Positions 1 to 6,422 of a stretch of 12,527 bases of DNA are shown one piece after another (position 1 is the stretch's first letter; every line of letters begins with the position of its first letter). Origin of the DNA: Bacteroidetes bacterium GWA2_31_9b. GTDB lineage: Bacteria; Bacteroidota; Bacteroidia; Bacteroidales; UBA12077. The stretch is taken from positions 3,101 through 15,627 of the forward strand of contig MENE01000176.1 of NCBI GenBank assembly GCA_001769005.1, written 5' to 3'. A program made the translations under genes and the position numbers. The notes below the pieces were generated by a model. It was given only the letters and a program-made list of their open reading frames with translations, was not told the origin of the DNA and ran no database searches.

Positions 1-509
1 CTGTTAAGAACCTTTATAAAAATTATCTATTTAAGATTGCTCTCATACCTGCTATTGCTCATATTATTGGATATGGAATTTTTGGTTATCATCAGGTTAA
101 TGTTGGTTTCGATACAAGTTTTTTTGTTGGACTTAAATATGCTGTAATAACTTATGTTACTATTGTTTGCACTACTTATATATCTGCTTTTATAATTAGT
201 CGGTTGGCTACTTTTTTCGAAGTAGAAAAAAATTTAAATAAAGCATTTGAATTGGTTGTTTATTCTTTTACTCCATTTATGGTTTTCAGTATTTTTAATA
301 TTTCTACATCCATGCATCGTATTGTAGAGTTCATAAGTTTATATGGTTTATATGTAATGTATCAAGGATTTACTACAATGTTAAAAGTGAATGAAGAAAA
401 ACTGATCACCTATTATGTTATGAGTTTTATTTCAATAATTACTGTTTTTGTATTTATCTTAAAAATGCTTACTCTATTAATTATTGGAAATATTGTTGAT
501 CCGGTTTAA
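1..509 (+). CDS. Yip1-family integral membrane protein (5' end missing)
   Basis: The frame is open from base 3, at the window edge, to TAA at 507-509. The gene therefore starts upstream, and about 168 residues of its C-terminal part are visible. The visible part is almost entirely hydrophobic, with about five predicted membrane helices: residues ~10-30, 40-65, 80-98, 103-122 and 135-163 of the visible stretch. The third helix carries a Y-S-F-T-P-F segment and the fourth a L-Y-G-L-Y-V-M-Y-Q-G segment. These match the conserved TP motif and the aromatic/glycine helix of the Yip1 domain (PF04893), which is common in Bacteroidota as a single-domain inner-membrane protein of unknown role. A TTG at 204 is inside the continuous frame and is not a credible start. 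No terminator is visible after the stop. The assignment rests on motif pattern; the molecular function is unknown. Confidence 0.75.
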   Translation, partial: VKNLYKNYLFKIALIPAIAHIIGYGIFGYHQVNVGFDTSFFVGLKYAVITYVTIVCTTYISAFIISRLATFFEVEKNLNKAFELVVYSFTPFMVFSIFNISTSMHRIVEFISLYGLYVMYQGFTTMLKVNEEKLITYYVMSFISIITVFVFILKMLTLLIIGNIVDPV

Positions 510-588
510 TATTAATGGAATAAAAATTCTACTAAAAAGTTTAATTTATTTATCCCAATTCTTTTAAATTCTTCTGATTTCTGAAAAT

Positions 589-1155
589 ATGGAAACTATC
601 TTTTGCAAAAACAGGGATGATTGGCGTGATTGGTTAGATAAAAATTATAACCAAACATCGGAAATATGGTTAATTTATTTTAAAAAACATACAAAAAAAG
701 AATCTGTAAAATACAACGAAGCAGTAGAAGAAGCTTTATGTTTTGGTTGGATCGATAGCCAGGTAAAAAGTATCGATAAAGATACTTACATGCAGAAATA
801 TACCCCACGAAAGAAAAACAGTGTTTGGTCGTTGGTTAATAAGAACCGAGCCGAAAAATTGATAAAAGAAAAGAAAATGACCAAGGCTGGTTTTGAGCAA
901 ATTGAAATTGCAAAGAATAATGGAAATTGGGAAAATGCTTATTCAAGCAAGGTGTTAAGTGAAATCCCTGAAGAAATTTTTAAAACACTTGAAAATAATT
1001 CAATTGCATTAAATAATTTTTATAAAATGTCGAGTTCACATCAGAACGCATATATTGGTTGGATTTTAATGGCCAAGCGAAATGAAACAAAAGAAAAACG
1101 AATTGCTATTGTTATTGATCGATTAGAAAAAAATTTAAAACCTGGTTATATTTAA
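589..1155 (+). CDS. YdeI/OmdA-family protein (bacteriocin-protection family)
   Basis: This is a 188-residue soluble protein, near the usual length for the YdeI/OmpD-associated family (PF13376). The N-terminal half shows the family pattern: an early WLDKNY/WLIYFKK region, then E-A-L-C-F-G-W-I-D-S at about residues 48-57, Y-T-P-R-K-K-N-S-V-W-S at 71-81, and N-K-N-R-A-E-K-L at 84-91. The C-terminal third, with A-Y-I-G-W-I and A-K-R-N-E-T-K, matches the region where YdeI-like proteins carry conserved basic residues. Some relatives have been linked to tolerance of antimicrobial peptides or bacteriocins, but the biochemical activity is not established. There is no signal peptide or membrane segment. 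The ATG at 589 gives the expected N-terminus. The gene is 79 bp after the Yip1 gene, and I see no -7 box in that gap. Its stop overlaps the convergent aminotransferase-fold gene by 4 bp. Confidence 0.85.
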   Translation: METIFCKNRDDWRDWLDKNYNQTSEIWLIYFKKHTKKESVKYNEAVEEALCFGWIDSQVKSIDKDTYMQKYTPRKKNSVWSLVNKNRAEKLIKEKKMTKAGFEQIEIAKNNGNWENAYSSKVLSEIPEEIFKTLENNSIALNNFYKMSSSHQNAYIGWILMAKRNETKEKRIAIVIDRLEKNLKPGYI

Positions 1156-2333
1156 TTCCTATTATACTTTTCTTTTACAGCATTTTCAATATTCTGAAGA
1201 GCTTTTTCTAATATTGATTTTTGACAAGCCACATTCATTCTCAAAAAACCTTCTCCATTAGTACCAAACATAGAACCTTTATTTAAACCTATCTTCGCTT
1301 TTTCGATAAAAAATTGATTTAACTCATTACCTGACATATTTAATTCTCGGCAATCAAGCCAAACAAGGTAAGTTCCTTCGGGTCTAATCATTTTAATTTG
1401 TGGTATCTTTTCTTTAAAGTAATTCTCGGCAAAATCAATATTTTCTTTTAAATAAACCAACAATTGCTGTAACCATTCATACCCATGTGTATAAGCTGCT
1501 TCAGAAGCAACCGTTCCAAAAACATTCCCTAAACCAACATGAATAGTATCGAGTATTTTATCGTATTTTTCTTTTAGCTCTTTATTTGAAATAATAACCG
1601 ATGATGTTGATAATGCAGCCATATTGAATGTTTTGCTTGGGGCAATACAGGTTATTGTAATATTAGCAATTGCATCAGAAATTGAAGCCATTGGAACGAA
1701 TTTATGAGGTTTGAAAACCAAATCGGAATGAATTTCATCTGAAACAATGATTACGTTATTTTCAATGCACAAGTTACCAAGCTTTTTAAGTTCATCTCTT
1801 GTCCATACAGAGCCTCCAGGGTTTTGAGGATTCGATAAAAGTAAAATTTTGGCATCTTTTAGTTTTATCGCTAAGTCATCGAAATCGAAACAATATCTAC
1901 CTTTTTTGAATATAAGAGGATTCTCAATGAGTTGACGGTTATTATTGTTAATTGCATAAAAAAATGGATGATAAACCGGTGTTTGCAAAACGATTTTATC
2001 ACCTTTCTCTGTTAAAGCCAAAACCAACAAATTCAATGCAGGCACAACACCTGGACTAAATGAAATCCACTCCTTTTTAATATCCCAATTATGTAATTTT
2101 TTTACCCAATTAATTATTGAATGATAATAAGAGTCTGGCCTTATACTATATCCAAAAACTTCGTGATTACATCTTTCCTTGATTGCATTTATAATAAAGT
2201 CAGGGGTTTTAAAATCCATATCGGCCACCCACATAGGGATTACATCATTTGTACCAAATATTTCCTTTCGCAAATCGTATTTAACAGATGCTGTGTTTTC
2301 GCGGTTTATGTGTTCATCAAAATTATATTTCAT
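1152..2333 (-). CDS. patB: PatB/MalY-type PLP-dependent C-S lyase (cystathionine beta-lyase family)
   Basis: This is a 393-residue fold-type I PLP enzyme of the MalY/PatB branch, which cleaves the C-S bond of cystathionine or cysteine conjugates to give pyruvate, ammonia and a thiol. Visible motifs, in order, are: N-terminal W-V-A-D-M-D-F at 35-41, typical of MalY/PatB; the Y-H-P-F segment near 121; S-N-P-Q-N-P-G-G at 167-174, where N171 would contact the cofactor; S-D-E-I-H-S-D-L at 198-205, with D199 against the pyridine nitrogen; S-K-T-F-N, with the Schiff-base lysine K234; and F-L-R-M-N, with the carboxylate-binding R365. All expected catalytic positions are present, and the length is normal. 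It lies 55 bp after the nitroreductase on the same strand and is probably co-transcribed. A one-mismatch -7 box in that gap would also allow separate expression. A class I aminotransferase is the alternative, but the N-terminal motif favours PatB/MalY. Confidence 0.92.
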   Translation of the reverse strand: MKYNFDEHINRENTASVKYDLRKEIFGTNDVIPMWVADMDFKTPDFIINAIKERCNHEVFGYSIRPDSYYHSIINWVKKLHNWDIKKEWISFSPGVVPALNLLVLALTEKGDKIVLQTPVYHPFFYAINNNNRQLIENPLIFKKGRYCFDFDDLAIKLKDAKILLLSNPQNPGGSVWTRDELKKLGNLCIENNVIIVSDEIHSDLVFKPHKFVPMASISDAIANITITCIAPSKTFNMAALSTSSVIISNKELKEKYDKILDTIHVGLGNVFGTVASEAAYTHGYEWLQQLLVYLKENIDFAENYFKEKIPQIKMIRPEGTYLVWLDCRELNMSGNELNQFFIEKAKIGLNKGSMFGTNGEGFLRMNVACQKSILEKALQNIENAVKEKYNRN

Positions 2334-2365
2334 TATTAATAATCTTTAATAATTTGGAGATTAGA

Positions 2366-2399
2366 ACTCAAAAATTCGTAATTCGTAATTATTTTGAGT
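2366..2399. repeat. inverted repeat enclosing a heptamer tandem repeat
   Basis: ACTCAAAA (2366-2373) and TTTTGAGT (2392-2399) are perfect 8-bp complements. The 18-bp loop (2374-2391) consists almost wholly of two copies of ATTCGTA plus a partial third (2374-2390). The nitroreductase stop codon at 2389-2391 lies inside the loop. On the minus strand the hairpin lies between the nitroreductase and the patB start. It could be a weak attenuator or mRNA-stability element; no U-tract follows. Confidence 0.55.
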
Positions 2400-3024
2400 A
2401 TCCTACAGTTTGGCAATAAATTACATGTTTATTCTCACTGAGATTTAATGCTTTTGAAACTTCTGCATTATCAAAATATGCTCTGAAAACAGAAATCAAC
2501 CCTTCTGATGCACAATACAAATAAACATTCTGACCAATAAATCCACAATGTGTGGCAGCTGTCATGGTTTTAACTTCATCAGTTCCATTTCCTGCCTTTG
2601 AAAAATCTGAAACATAAACCAGATTCACGGCAGCAACTTTAACAAAATCCTGTTTACCGGTAACTTCTCTAATATCTTTATCTAAAACCTTTTGTATTGA
2701 ATTATCTTTTGGTAAATATAAGTAAGCACCATCTTTTGTTGTTAAATAAACCTCCATATCTTGAACATTTCTTGAAGTCGCTACTGTGTGCTTTCCTTCT
2801 TCGGGTCTGTTAATTCCATAAGCAGCCCAAAGCAAATCTGATATTTGTTGCTGAGTTAAATCTTTATCTATAAAATCGCGACTTGAATGTCTTTCGTTCA
2901 TTGCCTGCATTAAAGGTTTCCCACCAGTTTTATGGGGTTCGGGTAGTTTTGTTATTTCCTGAGCAATACTTTGATTCAGAATAAGTGTACATATAAGTAC
3001 AAAACCTAATTTTATTGTTATCAT
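2389..3024 (-). CDS. exported SagB/nitroreductase-family oxidoreductase
   Basis: This is a 211-residue nitroreductase-fold protein, FMN-dependent by family. Residues 1-21 form a signal peptide with a hydrophobic run ending at S-I-A-Q, so the enzyme is predicted to act in the periplasm. The N-terminal FMN-phosphate motif is R-H-S-S-R-D-F at 45-51. It is followed by D-L-L-W-A-A-Y-G-I-N at 63-72, a signature helix of SagB-type oxidoreductases, and then by H-T-V-A-T-S-R-N at 79-86. The second half has C-G-F-I-G-Q-N at 160-166 and E-G-L at 174-176, which pack around the flavin in relatives. The length fits single-domain members. Redox substrate and electron donor are unknown, and an exported flavoenzyme needs flavin or folded-protein export, which is not obvious here. 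The gene starts 3 bp after the thioesterase stop, so the two are almost certainly co-transcribed. It is not accompanied by precursor-peptide or cyclodehydratase genes. Confidence 0.85.
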   Translation of the reverse strand: MITIKLGFVLICTLILNQSIAQEITKLPEPHKTGGKPLMQAMNERHSSRDFIDKDLTQQQISDLLWAAYGINRPEEGKHTVATSRNVQDMEVYLTTKDGAYLYLPKDNSIQKVLDKDIREVTGKQDFVKVAAVNLVYVSDFSKAGNGTDEVKTMTAATHCGFIGQNVYLYCASEGLISVFRAYFDNAEVSKALNLSENKHVIYCQTVGYSK

Positions 3025-3027
3025 TTT

Positions 3028-3417
3028 TTATTTTTTGTTTAAGTTATCCATAAATTTTTTTGAATTGATAATATAACGAATATGAGTCCCCTCACCTATT
3101 TTACCTTCTTCGTCGCTGGCAACAACATTAAAGGTGAGTTTTTTACCATCAACTTCGATTAATGTTGCTGTACATTTAACTTCCATGCCTATTGGTGTAG
3201 GTTTAAAATGGCGAATATTCACTTCGAATCCAACAGTATTAAGTTCTTCGCCTAGAAATGGGAGAACAGCTTCATAAGAAGCACGTTCCATTAAAGCAAC
3301 CATTGCCGGTGTGGCAAATACTTCAACTAATCCGGAGCCATAATTTGCTGCAGTATCTTTGAATTCAACCTTTTGTGTTACAGTATGAGTAATTCCGGGA
3401 TGTAATTTAATTTCCAT
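3028..3417 (-). CDS. hotdog-fold thioesterase, FlK (fluoroacetyl-CoA thioesterase)-like family
   Basis: This 129-residue protein matches the FlK-like hotdog thioesterase family in length and motif order. The family's catalytic Thr, Glu and His have clear counterparts: T36 in F-A-T-P-A-M, E44 in A-L-M-E-R-A, with the same eight-residue spacing as in FlK, and H70 in I-R-H-F-K-P-T-P. The F-L-G-E-E-L stretch at 54-59 and the G-E-G-T-H-I-R near the C-terminus are also typical. It probably hydrolyses a small acyl-CoA in the cytosol. Specificity for fluoroacetyl-CoA is not implied, since most family members are uncharacterised. It is the first gene of a minus-strand unit downstream of the flavodiiron terminator. 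A near-match -7 box (TATCTTTA, one base off) lies 18 bp upstream, at 3436-3443. The next gene begins after only 3 bp. Confidence is high for the fold and low for the substrate. Confidence 0.85.
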   Translation of the reverse strand: MEIKLHPGITHTVTQKVEFKDTAANYGSGLVEVFATPAMVALMERASYEAVLPFLGEELNTVGFEVNIRHFKPTPIGMEVKCTATLIEVDGKKLTFNVVASDEEGKIGEGTHIRYIINSKKFMDNLNKK

Positions 3418-3460
3418 AGTTCATTTTTTAGTGATTAAAGATAATGAATAGAAATATTCT

Positions 3461-3495
3461 AAAATAAAAAAGGTGCTGATAAAAATCAACACCTT
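3461..3495 (-). terminator. Rho-independent terminator of the flavodiiron protein gene
   Basis: Read on the minus strand, an 11-bp stem (AAGGTGTTGAT, then ATCAGCACCTT) closes a TTTT loop, with one internal U-G wobble. It is followed at once by a T-rich tail (TTTTTATTTT). The arms are 3485-3495 and 3470-3480. It begins 20 bp after the flavodiiron stop codon. On the plus strand the wobble becomes a C-A mismatch and no U-tract follows, so it acts in one direction only. It separates the flavodiiron gene from the thioesterase unit. Confidence 0.9.
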
Positions 3496-3515
3496 ACAAT
3501 ATTATGAAGGTGATA

Positions 3516-4712
3516 TTATGATTTCAGTTTTTCAACCATTGCTTTAGCCAATATTTCGCATCGTTTATATGCATCATCACCCGGTATTCCTTTTGTATCA
3601 ATTGGATCAGAAACTAAATCCCATTTAATGGTTTCGTAAAACTTGTGCAAGGCTTTTACTCCACCTCCATTCCAGCTGTATGAACCAAATAAACCTAATA
3701 CATGTTTTTCAACGCCCATGTGTTCTAATGTTCGGGTTAGATTCTCCATAGTTGGTAGCATTCCTGAATTATATGCACTGCTTCCAAGAATTACTCCTTT
3801 ATATTGCCATATTTCGTTTATTAAATAGGAGATATGAGTTTTAGAAGCATCATAAACCCTAATTTTTTTAATTCCGTTTTCAGACAATTTTCGTGCAATA
3901 AAATCGGCCATTTTAGCTGTATTTCCATACATTGACCCATATATGATTACAACACCATTCTCGGTTTCAAATTTGCTCCATTTGTCGTACAACGAAAGAA
4001 CCTTGTTTACATCTTTACGCCAAATTGGACCATGAGTTGAACAAATATATTTTACTTCAACACCTTTTAATTTTGTAAATGCTTTTTGTACCATATTGCT
4101 GTACTGACCAACAATATTTGAATAATAACGGCGCATATCTTCGAGGTAATACTCTTCGAATTCAATCTCATCGTCGAAAATGCCACCATCTAAAGTTCCA
4201 AAGCTTCCAAAAGCGTCACCTGAGAATAAAATTTTATCGGTTAAATCATAACTCATCATGGTTTCTGGCCAATGAACCCAAGGTGTCATTACAAATTTTA
4301 GTTTGTGATGACCCAGATTTAACTCATCACCATCTTCAACCTGATACCATTTTTCTTTGTATCCGTAATATGATTCAAGAATTTTAAATGTTTTTAAGTT
4401 GCCTACAATCTTAACATCTGGATATTTCTCAACAACTGATTTTATTGCACCTGAATGATCAGGCTCCATGTGGTTAATAATTAAATAATCGATAGAACGA
4501 CCTTTTCCTATTAGTTCTTCAATTTTATCAAGATAATCATCAGCAGAATTAAAATGTAGCGTATCAACTAAAGCAATTTTTTCATCAACAATTAAATAGG
4601 AGTTATAAGAAACACCATTTGGTATTGGCCACAAGTTCTCAAAAAGTTGAGTTCTTCGGTCGTTTACCCCTAACCAATAAACTTTATCTGTTACTTTAAC
4701 TGTATTGTGCAT
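3516..4712 (-). CDS. fprA: FprA-type flavodiiron protein (A-type flavoprotein, O2/NO reductase)
   Basis: This cytosolic flavodiiron protein reduces O2 to water and/or NO to N2O in anaerobes. From the chosen ATG at 4712 it is 398 residues, the normal length for a class A protein. The N-terminal metallo-beta-lactamase-like domain has every diiron ligand: H81, E83 and D85 in the H-M-E-P-D-H motif, H147 in W-V-H-W, D166 in S-G-D-A-F, and H227 in S-T-H-G-P. The C-terminal flavodoxin domain begins around residue 252 with the FMN loop Y-G-S-M-Y-G-N-T-A. It has no fused rubredoxin or flavin reductase domain, so a separate rubredoxin must supply electrons; none is in the window. The frame extends to an ATG at 4781, but that adds 23 hydrophobic residues absent from the family and lies upstream of a perfect -7 box at 4751-4758, so I use 4712. 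A strong terminator follows. Confidence 0.95.
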   Translation of the reverse strand: MHNTVKVTDKVYWLGVNDRRTQLFENLWPIPNGVSYNSYLIVDEKIALVDTLHFNSADDYLDKIEELIGKGRSIDYLIINHMEPDHSGAIKSVVEKYPDVKIVGNLKTFKILESYYGYKEKWYQVEDGDELNLGHHKLKFVMTPWVHWPETMMSYDLTDKILFSGDAFGSFGTLDGGIFDDEIEFEEYYLEDMRRYYSNIVGQYSNMVQKAFTKLKGVEVKYICSTHGPIWRKDVNKVLSLYDKWSKFETENGVVIIYGSMYGNTAKMADFIARKLSENGIKKIRVYDASKTHISYLINEIWQYKGVILGSSAYNSGMLPTMENLTRTLEHMGVEKHVLGLFGSYSWNGGGVKALHKFYETIKWDLVSDPIDTKGIPGDDAYKRCEILAKAMVEKLKS

Positions 4713-4750
4713 ATTCACTAATTTATAAATCGATTTGATATTAATTGCAG

Positions 4751-4758
4751 CAAAAATA
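4751..4758 (-). promoter_or_regulatory. candidate Bacteroidota -7 promoter box for fprA
   Basis: Minus strand TATTTTTG is a perfect TAnnTTTG match, 38 bp upstream of the chosen ATG at 4712. No clear TTG/TTTG is found at the -33 distance. It supports the shorter start, because transcripts from it would begin after the upstream ATG at 4781. Confidence 0.5.
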
Positions 4759-4779
4759 ATATAAAAAAAGATTTTTGAC

Positions 4780-4804
4780 ATGAGTAATGAGATAATAGAC
4801 TCAT
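4780..4804. repeat. short inverted repeat upstream of the fprA promoter box
   Basis: ATGAGT (4780-4785) and ACTCAT (4799-4804) are perfect 6-bp arms around a 13-bp spacer, about 21 bp upstream of the fprA -7 box. The position would suit a regulator site. The arms are short and AT-rich, so chance is a real alternative. Confidence 0.3.
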
Positions 4805-4812
4805 ATTTTGTC

Positions 4813-4826
4813 TTGATACTTGATAC
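4813..4826. repeat. heptamer tandem repeat, two copies of TTGATAC
   Basis: Two exact head-to-tail copies of the 7-mer TTGATAC lie just downstream of the DUF3108 gene stop codon on the minus strand, in the gap before the fprA promoter region. This is the second heptamer repeat in the window; the other is at 2374-2390 with a different unit. Confidence 0.6.
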
Positions 4827-4832
4827 TTTTAT

Positions 4833-5651
4833 CTATTTTATTTCTGATGAAAGTGGAAATTTTAAATTTTCGGTAGAAACCAGAGTAGCTTTAACAGAGC
4901 CGATTAATATTTTGGCATCAACAAGAACAGGAATACGGTTTAAATCATCGGTAACCCAAACATAAAGATCTTCGCCTTTTTTAAAAATGGTACCTTCAAT
5001 TAATAGTACTGAAAATTTTATTGTTTTAAATTGTCTGTTATCATGTGTAATAATGTTTTCTTTCCCTAAATAACGAATATGTAAATCGTAAAATTCATTT
5101 TCGAGAGTTATTCGAAAAGGTATTGTTTCGTTAATTTTATATTTATCAAAATCAATATTACGTGCAAAGTAAACAGAAGAGATTAAATCATGGGTTTGTG
5201 GTCTTAATTTTATTGTATCTTCTGAATAAGGTTTGTTTGAGTTTTTGGTCTTAGTATATAATAAACTGTCATTGTAATCGAACTGATAGATATCATGAAC
5301 CGAATATCCATCTTCATAGGTATTGCGTTCAAAGAAATAAGGGTAAAGTGTTTCTTTATTTACATAGGATTGAAAATAATCGCGAACTTTAAAAAACCAA
5401 TCATAAGATTTTAAACTCGTACCATAACAAGAGAAATGATAGGCTTCAGCATTTTTATATTTAATATCTGTTACTTTAAACTCAACAGTTCCTGCATTTA
5501 ACCAAATTAAACCCCAATTATAAACTGCATTGTATTTAATTTTTTCGCCCGATTTGAATACAGGAAAATCATCCTTATTTTCTTGAGCAAATCCACAAAG
5601 TGAGTTTTGTAAAATAAAAATGAATAAAAATACAAGACGATAGTTTTTCAC
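4833..5651 (-). CDS. exported DUF3108-family protein
   Basis: This is a 272-residue protein with a signal peptide (residues 1-22, hydrophobic core V-F-L-F-I-F-I-L, likely cleavage after F-A or F-A-Q). It matches the DUF3108 family: an opening F-K-S-G-E-K-I-K-Y at 32-40, Y-N-W-G-L-I-W-L-N-A-G at 44-54, the K-V-R-D-Y-F-Q-S-Y block at 88-96, D-L-I-S-S-V-Y at 155-161, and a closing Y-V-W-V-T-D-D-L-N-R-I-P-V at 230-242 followed by G-S-V-K-A. These proteins are predicted periplasmic beta-rich proteins of unknown function, common in Bacteroidota and Proteobacteria. The cysteine at 19 lacks a proper lipobox, because leucine precedes it, so I do not call a lipoprotein. The gene starts 14 bp after the outer-membrane-type protein and probably shares its transcript. 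The stop is TAG. Family assignment is firm; the role is unknown. Confidence 0.85.
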   Translation of the reverse strand: MKNYRLVFLFIFILQNSLCGFAQENKDDFPVFKSGEKIKYNAVYNWGLIWLNAGTVEFKVTDIKYKNAEAYHFSCYGTSLKSYDWFFKVRDYFQSYVNKETLYPYFFERNTYEDGYSVHDIYQFDYNDSLLYTKTKNSNKPYSEDTIKLRPQTHDLISSVYFARNIDFDKYKINETIPFRITLENEFYDLHIRYLGKENIITHDNRQFKTIKFSVLLIEGTIFKKGEDLYVWVTDDLNRIPVLVDAKILIGSVKATLVSTENLKFPLSSEIK

Positions 5652-5665
5652 TTGTATAGTTTTAA

Positions 5666-6346
5666 TTAATAATCAAATATTCCAAAGCTGGAATTATTTT
5701 GATTAAAGGGTGAATGATAAAATGGGGATAATGAATTGTATGCAGGGTTTAAACCATCTGAAAAACGGAATTGAGCCTGAAACTGGAATTTATCGGAAAT
5801 TTTATACCCAACACCAAGTGAAACTGATTTATAATCATTATCGTACATTCCTGAGTTGTAATCAGTAAATACTGATTGATTCTCAAAATAAGCACCATCG
5901 CCATAAATACTCCATCTTTCAGAAATCTGGTATAAAGCTGAACCACTTATTCCATAATTTGATGTATTCGAGTTGTATGCTCCGGCCTGATATCCCGAGA
6001 AATTTTCCAATCCGTTATAATTATTCTGCATTATTACTCCGTTAATTGTAAAGCTTAATCTATCGCTTGCCATATAGTTAATACTTGGAGCAACATAGGT
6101 ATTCATCATTGATAAATTATTTGAAAATGAATTGTACCCTGCTCCCACACTTACCGAATAACTTATTCTGCTTTGATTTTTAATTAAGCTCTGTTTTTTA
6201 TCTTTTTTCTCTTTATTATCCTCTTTTTTCGATATCACAGAACTATCGATTGGCTGATAAAATTTAGGCATAAATGGACGAATCTGCCCAAACGACAAAC
6301 TCATTACAGAAAGTATAATTCCAATAGTAAATAAACCTGTTTTCAT
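5666..6346 (-). CDS. small outer-membrane beta-barrel-like protein with lysine-rich N-terminal linker
   Basis: I do not recognise a named family. From ATG 6346 the protein has 226 residues. Residues 1-20 form a signal peptide ending S-L-S-F-G, with mature Q21. Next comes a short proline/aromatic stretch, a very charged lysine-rich linker at about 40-51 (S-K-K-E-D-N-K-E-K-K-D-K-K-Q), and then about 150 residues of alternating polar and aromatic residues. These include repeated strand-turn units such as S-V-S-V-G-A-G-Y, S-F-T-I-N-G-V and S-V-S-L-G-V-G-Y-K-I-S-D-K-F. The last residue is an aromatic Tyr. This is the look of an 8- to 10-strand outer-membrane barrel. The frame extends to ATG 6400, but the added 18 residues precede a normal signal peptide, and ATG 6400 lies inside the -7 box at 6398-6405, so I reject that start. 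It leads a two-gene unit with the DUF3108 gene. Confidence 0.7.
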   Translation of the reverse strand: MKTGLFTIGIILSVMSLSFGQIRPFMPKFYQPIDSSVISKKEDNKEKKDKKQSLIKNQSRISYSVSVGAGYNSFSNNLSMMNTYVAPSINYMASDRLSFTINGVIMQNNYNGLENFSGYQAGAYNSNTSNYGISGSALYQISERWSIYGDGAYFENQSVFTDYNSGMYDNDYKSVSLGVGYKISDKFQFQAQFRFSDGLNPAYNSLSPFYHSPFNQNNSSFGIFDY

Positions 6347-6397
6347 TTTCTTATTTAATTTAATAGCAAACGAAAAACAAAAATGAATTATTATCAT

Positions 6398-6405
6398 CAA
6401 AAATA
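6398..6405 (-). promoter_or_regulatory. candidate -7 promoter box for the outer-membrane protein/DUF3108 unit
   Basis: Minus strand TATTTTTG is a perfect TAnnTTTG match, 51 bp upstream of ATG 6346 and 17 bp beyond the RSH gene stop. A TTG lies 22 bp upstream of it, within the end of the RSH gene, slightly longer than the usual spacing to the -33 element. The box is identical in sequence to the one before fprA. Confidence 0.5.
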
Positions 6406-6422
6406 ATCAATTTTGCTCAATT

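Noticed and set aside
2121..2339. Plus-strand frame opposite the patB start
   Set aside because: It is antisense to a well-supported enzyme, and its composition is Ile/Tyr/Cys-rich with no recognisable domain.
2389..3024. SagB-type azoline dehydrogenase of a peptide natural-product cluster
   Set aside because: There is no precursor peptide, cyclodehydratase or transporter nearby, and the protein carries a signal peptide.
3028..3417. Naming the thioesterase a fluoroacetate-resistance enzyme
   Set aside because: The catalytic Thr-Glu-His is shared by the whole family; nothing nearby suggests fluoroacetate metabolism.
3409..3426. Five-codon upstream frame overlapping the thioesterase start
   Set aside because: It is too short to separate from chance; no attenuation structure or regulatory codon run is seen.
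4079..4387. Plus-strand frame opposite the flavodiiron gene (also 3643-3828)
   Set aside because: It is a shadow of conserved codons on the other strand, with no domain, signal or leader.
4713..4781. N-terminal extension of the flavodiiron protein to ATG 4781
   Set aside because: It adds 23 hydrophobic residues that the family lacks, and it lies upstream of the likely promoter box at 4751-4758. ATG 4712 gives the standard N-terminus.
4780..4965. Plus-strand frame across the DUF3108 3' end and the fprA upstream region
   Set aside because: Most of it is antisense to the DUF3108 C-terminal motif region, and no promoter or domain is visible.
4833..5651. DUF3108 protein as a lipoprotein via Cys19
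   Set aside because: The residue before the cysteine is Leu, not Gly/Ala/Ser, so the lipobox is not met; a Sec signal peptide is more likely.
5749..5946. Alternative minus-strand frame inside the barrel-like gene
   Set aside because: It is out of frame with the signal-peptide-bearing protein and has no family features.
6347..6400. N-terminal extension of the barrel-like protein to ATG 6400
   Set aside because: It would bury a normal signal peptide 18 residues inside the protein, and its start codon falls within the -7 box.
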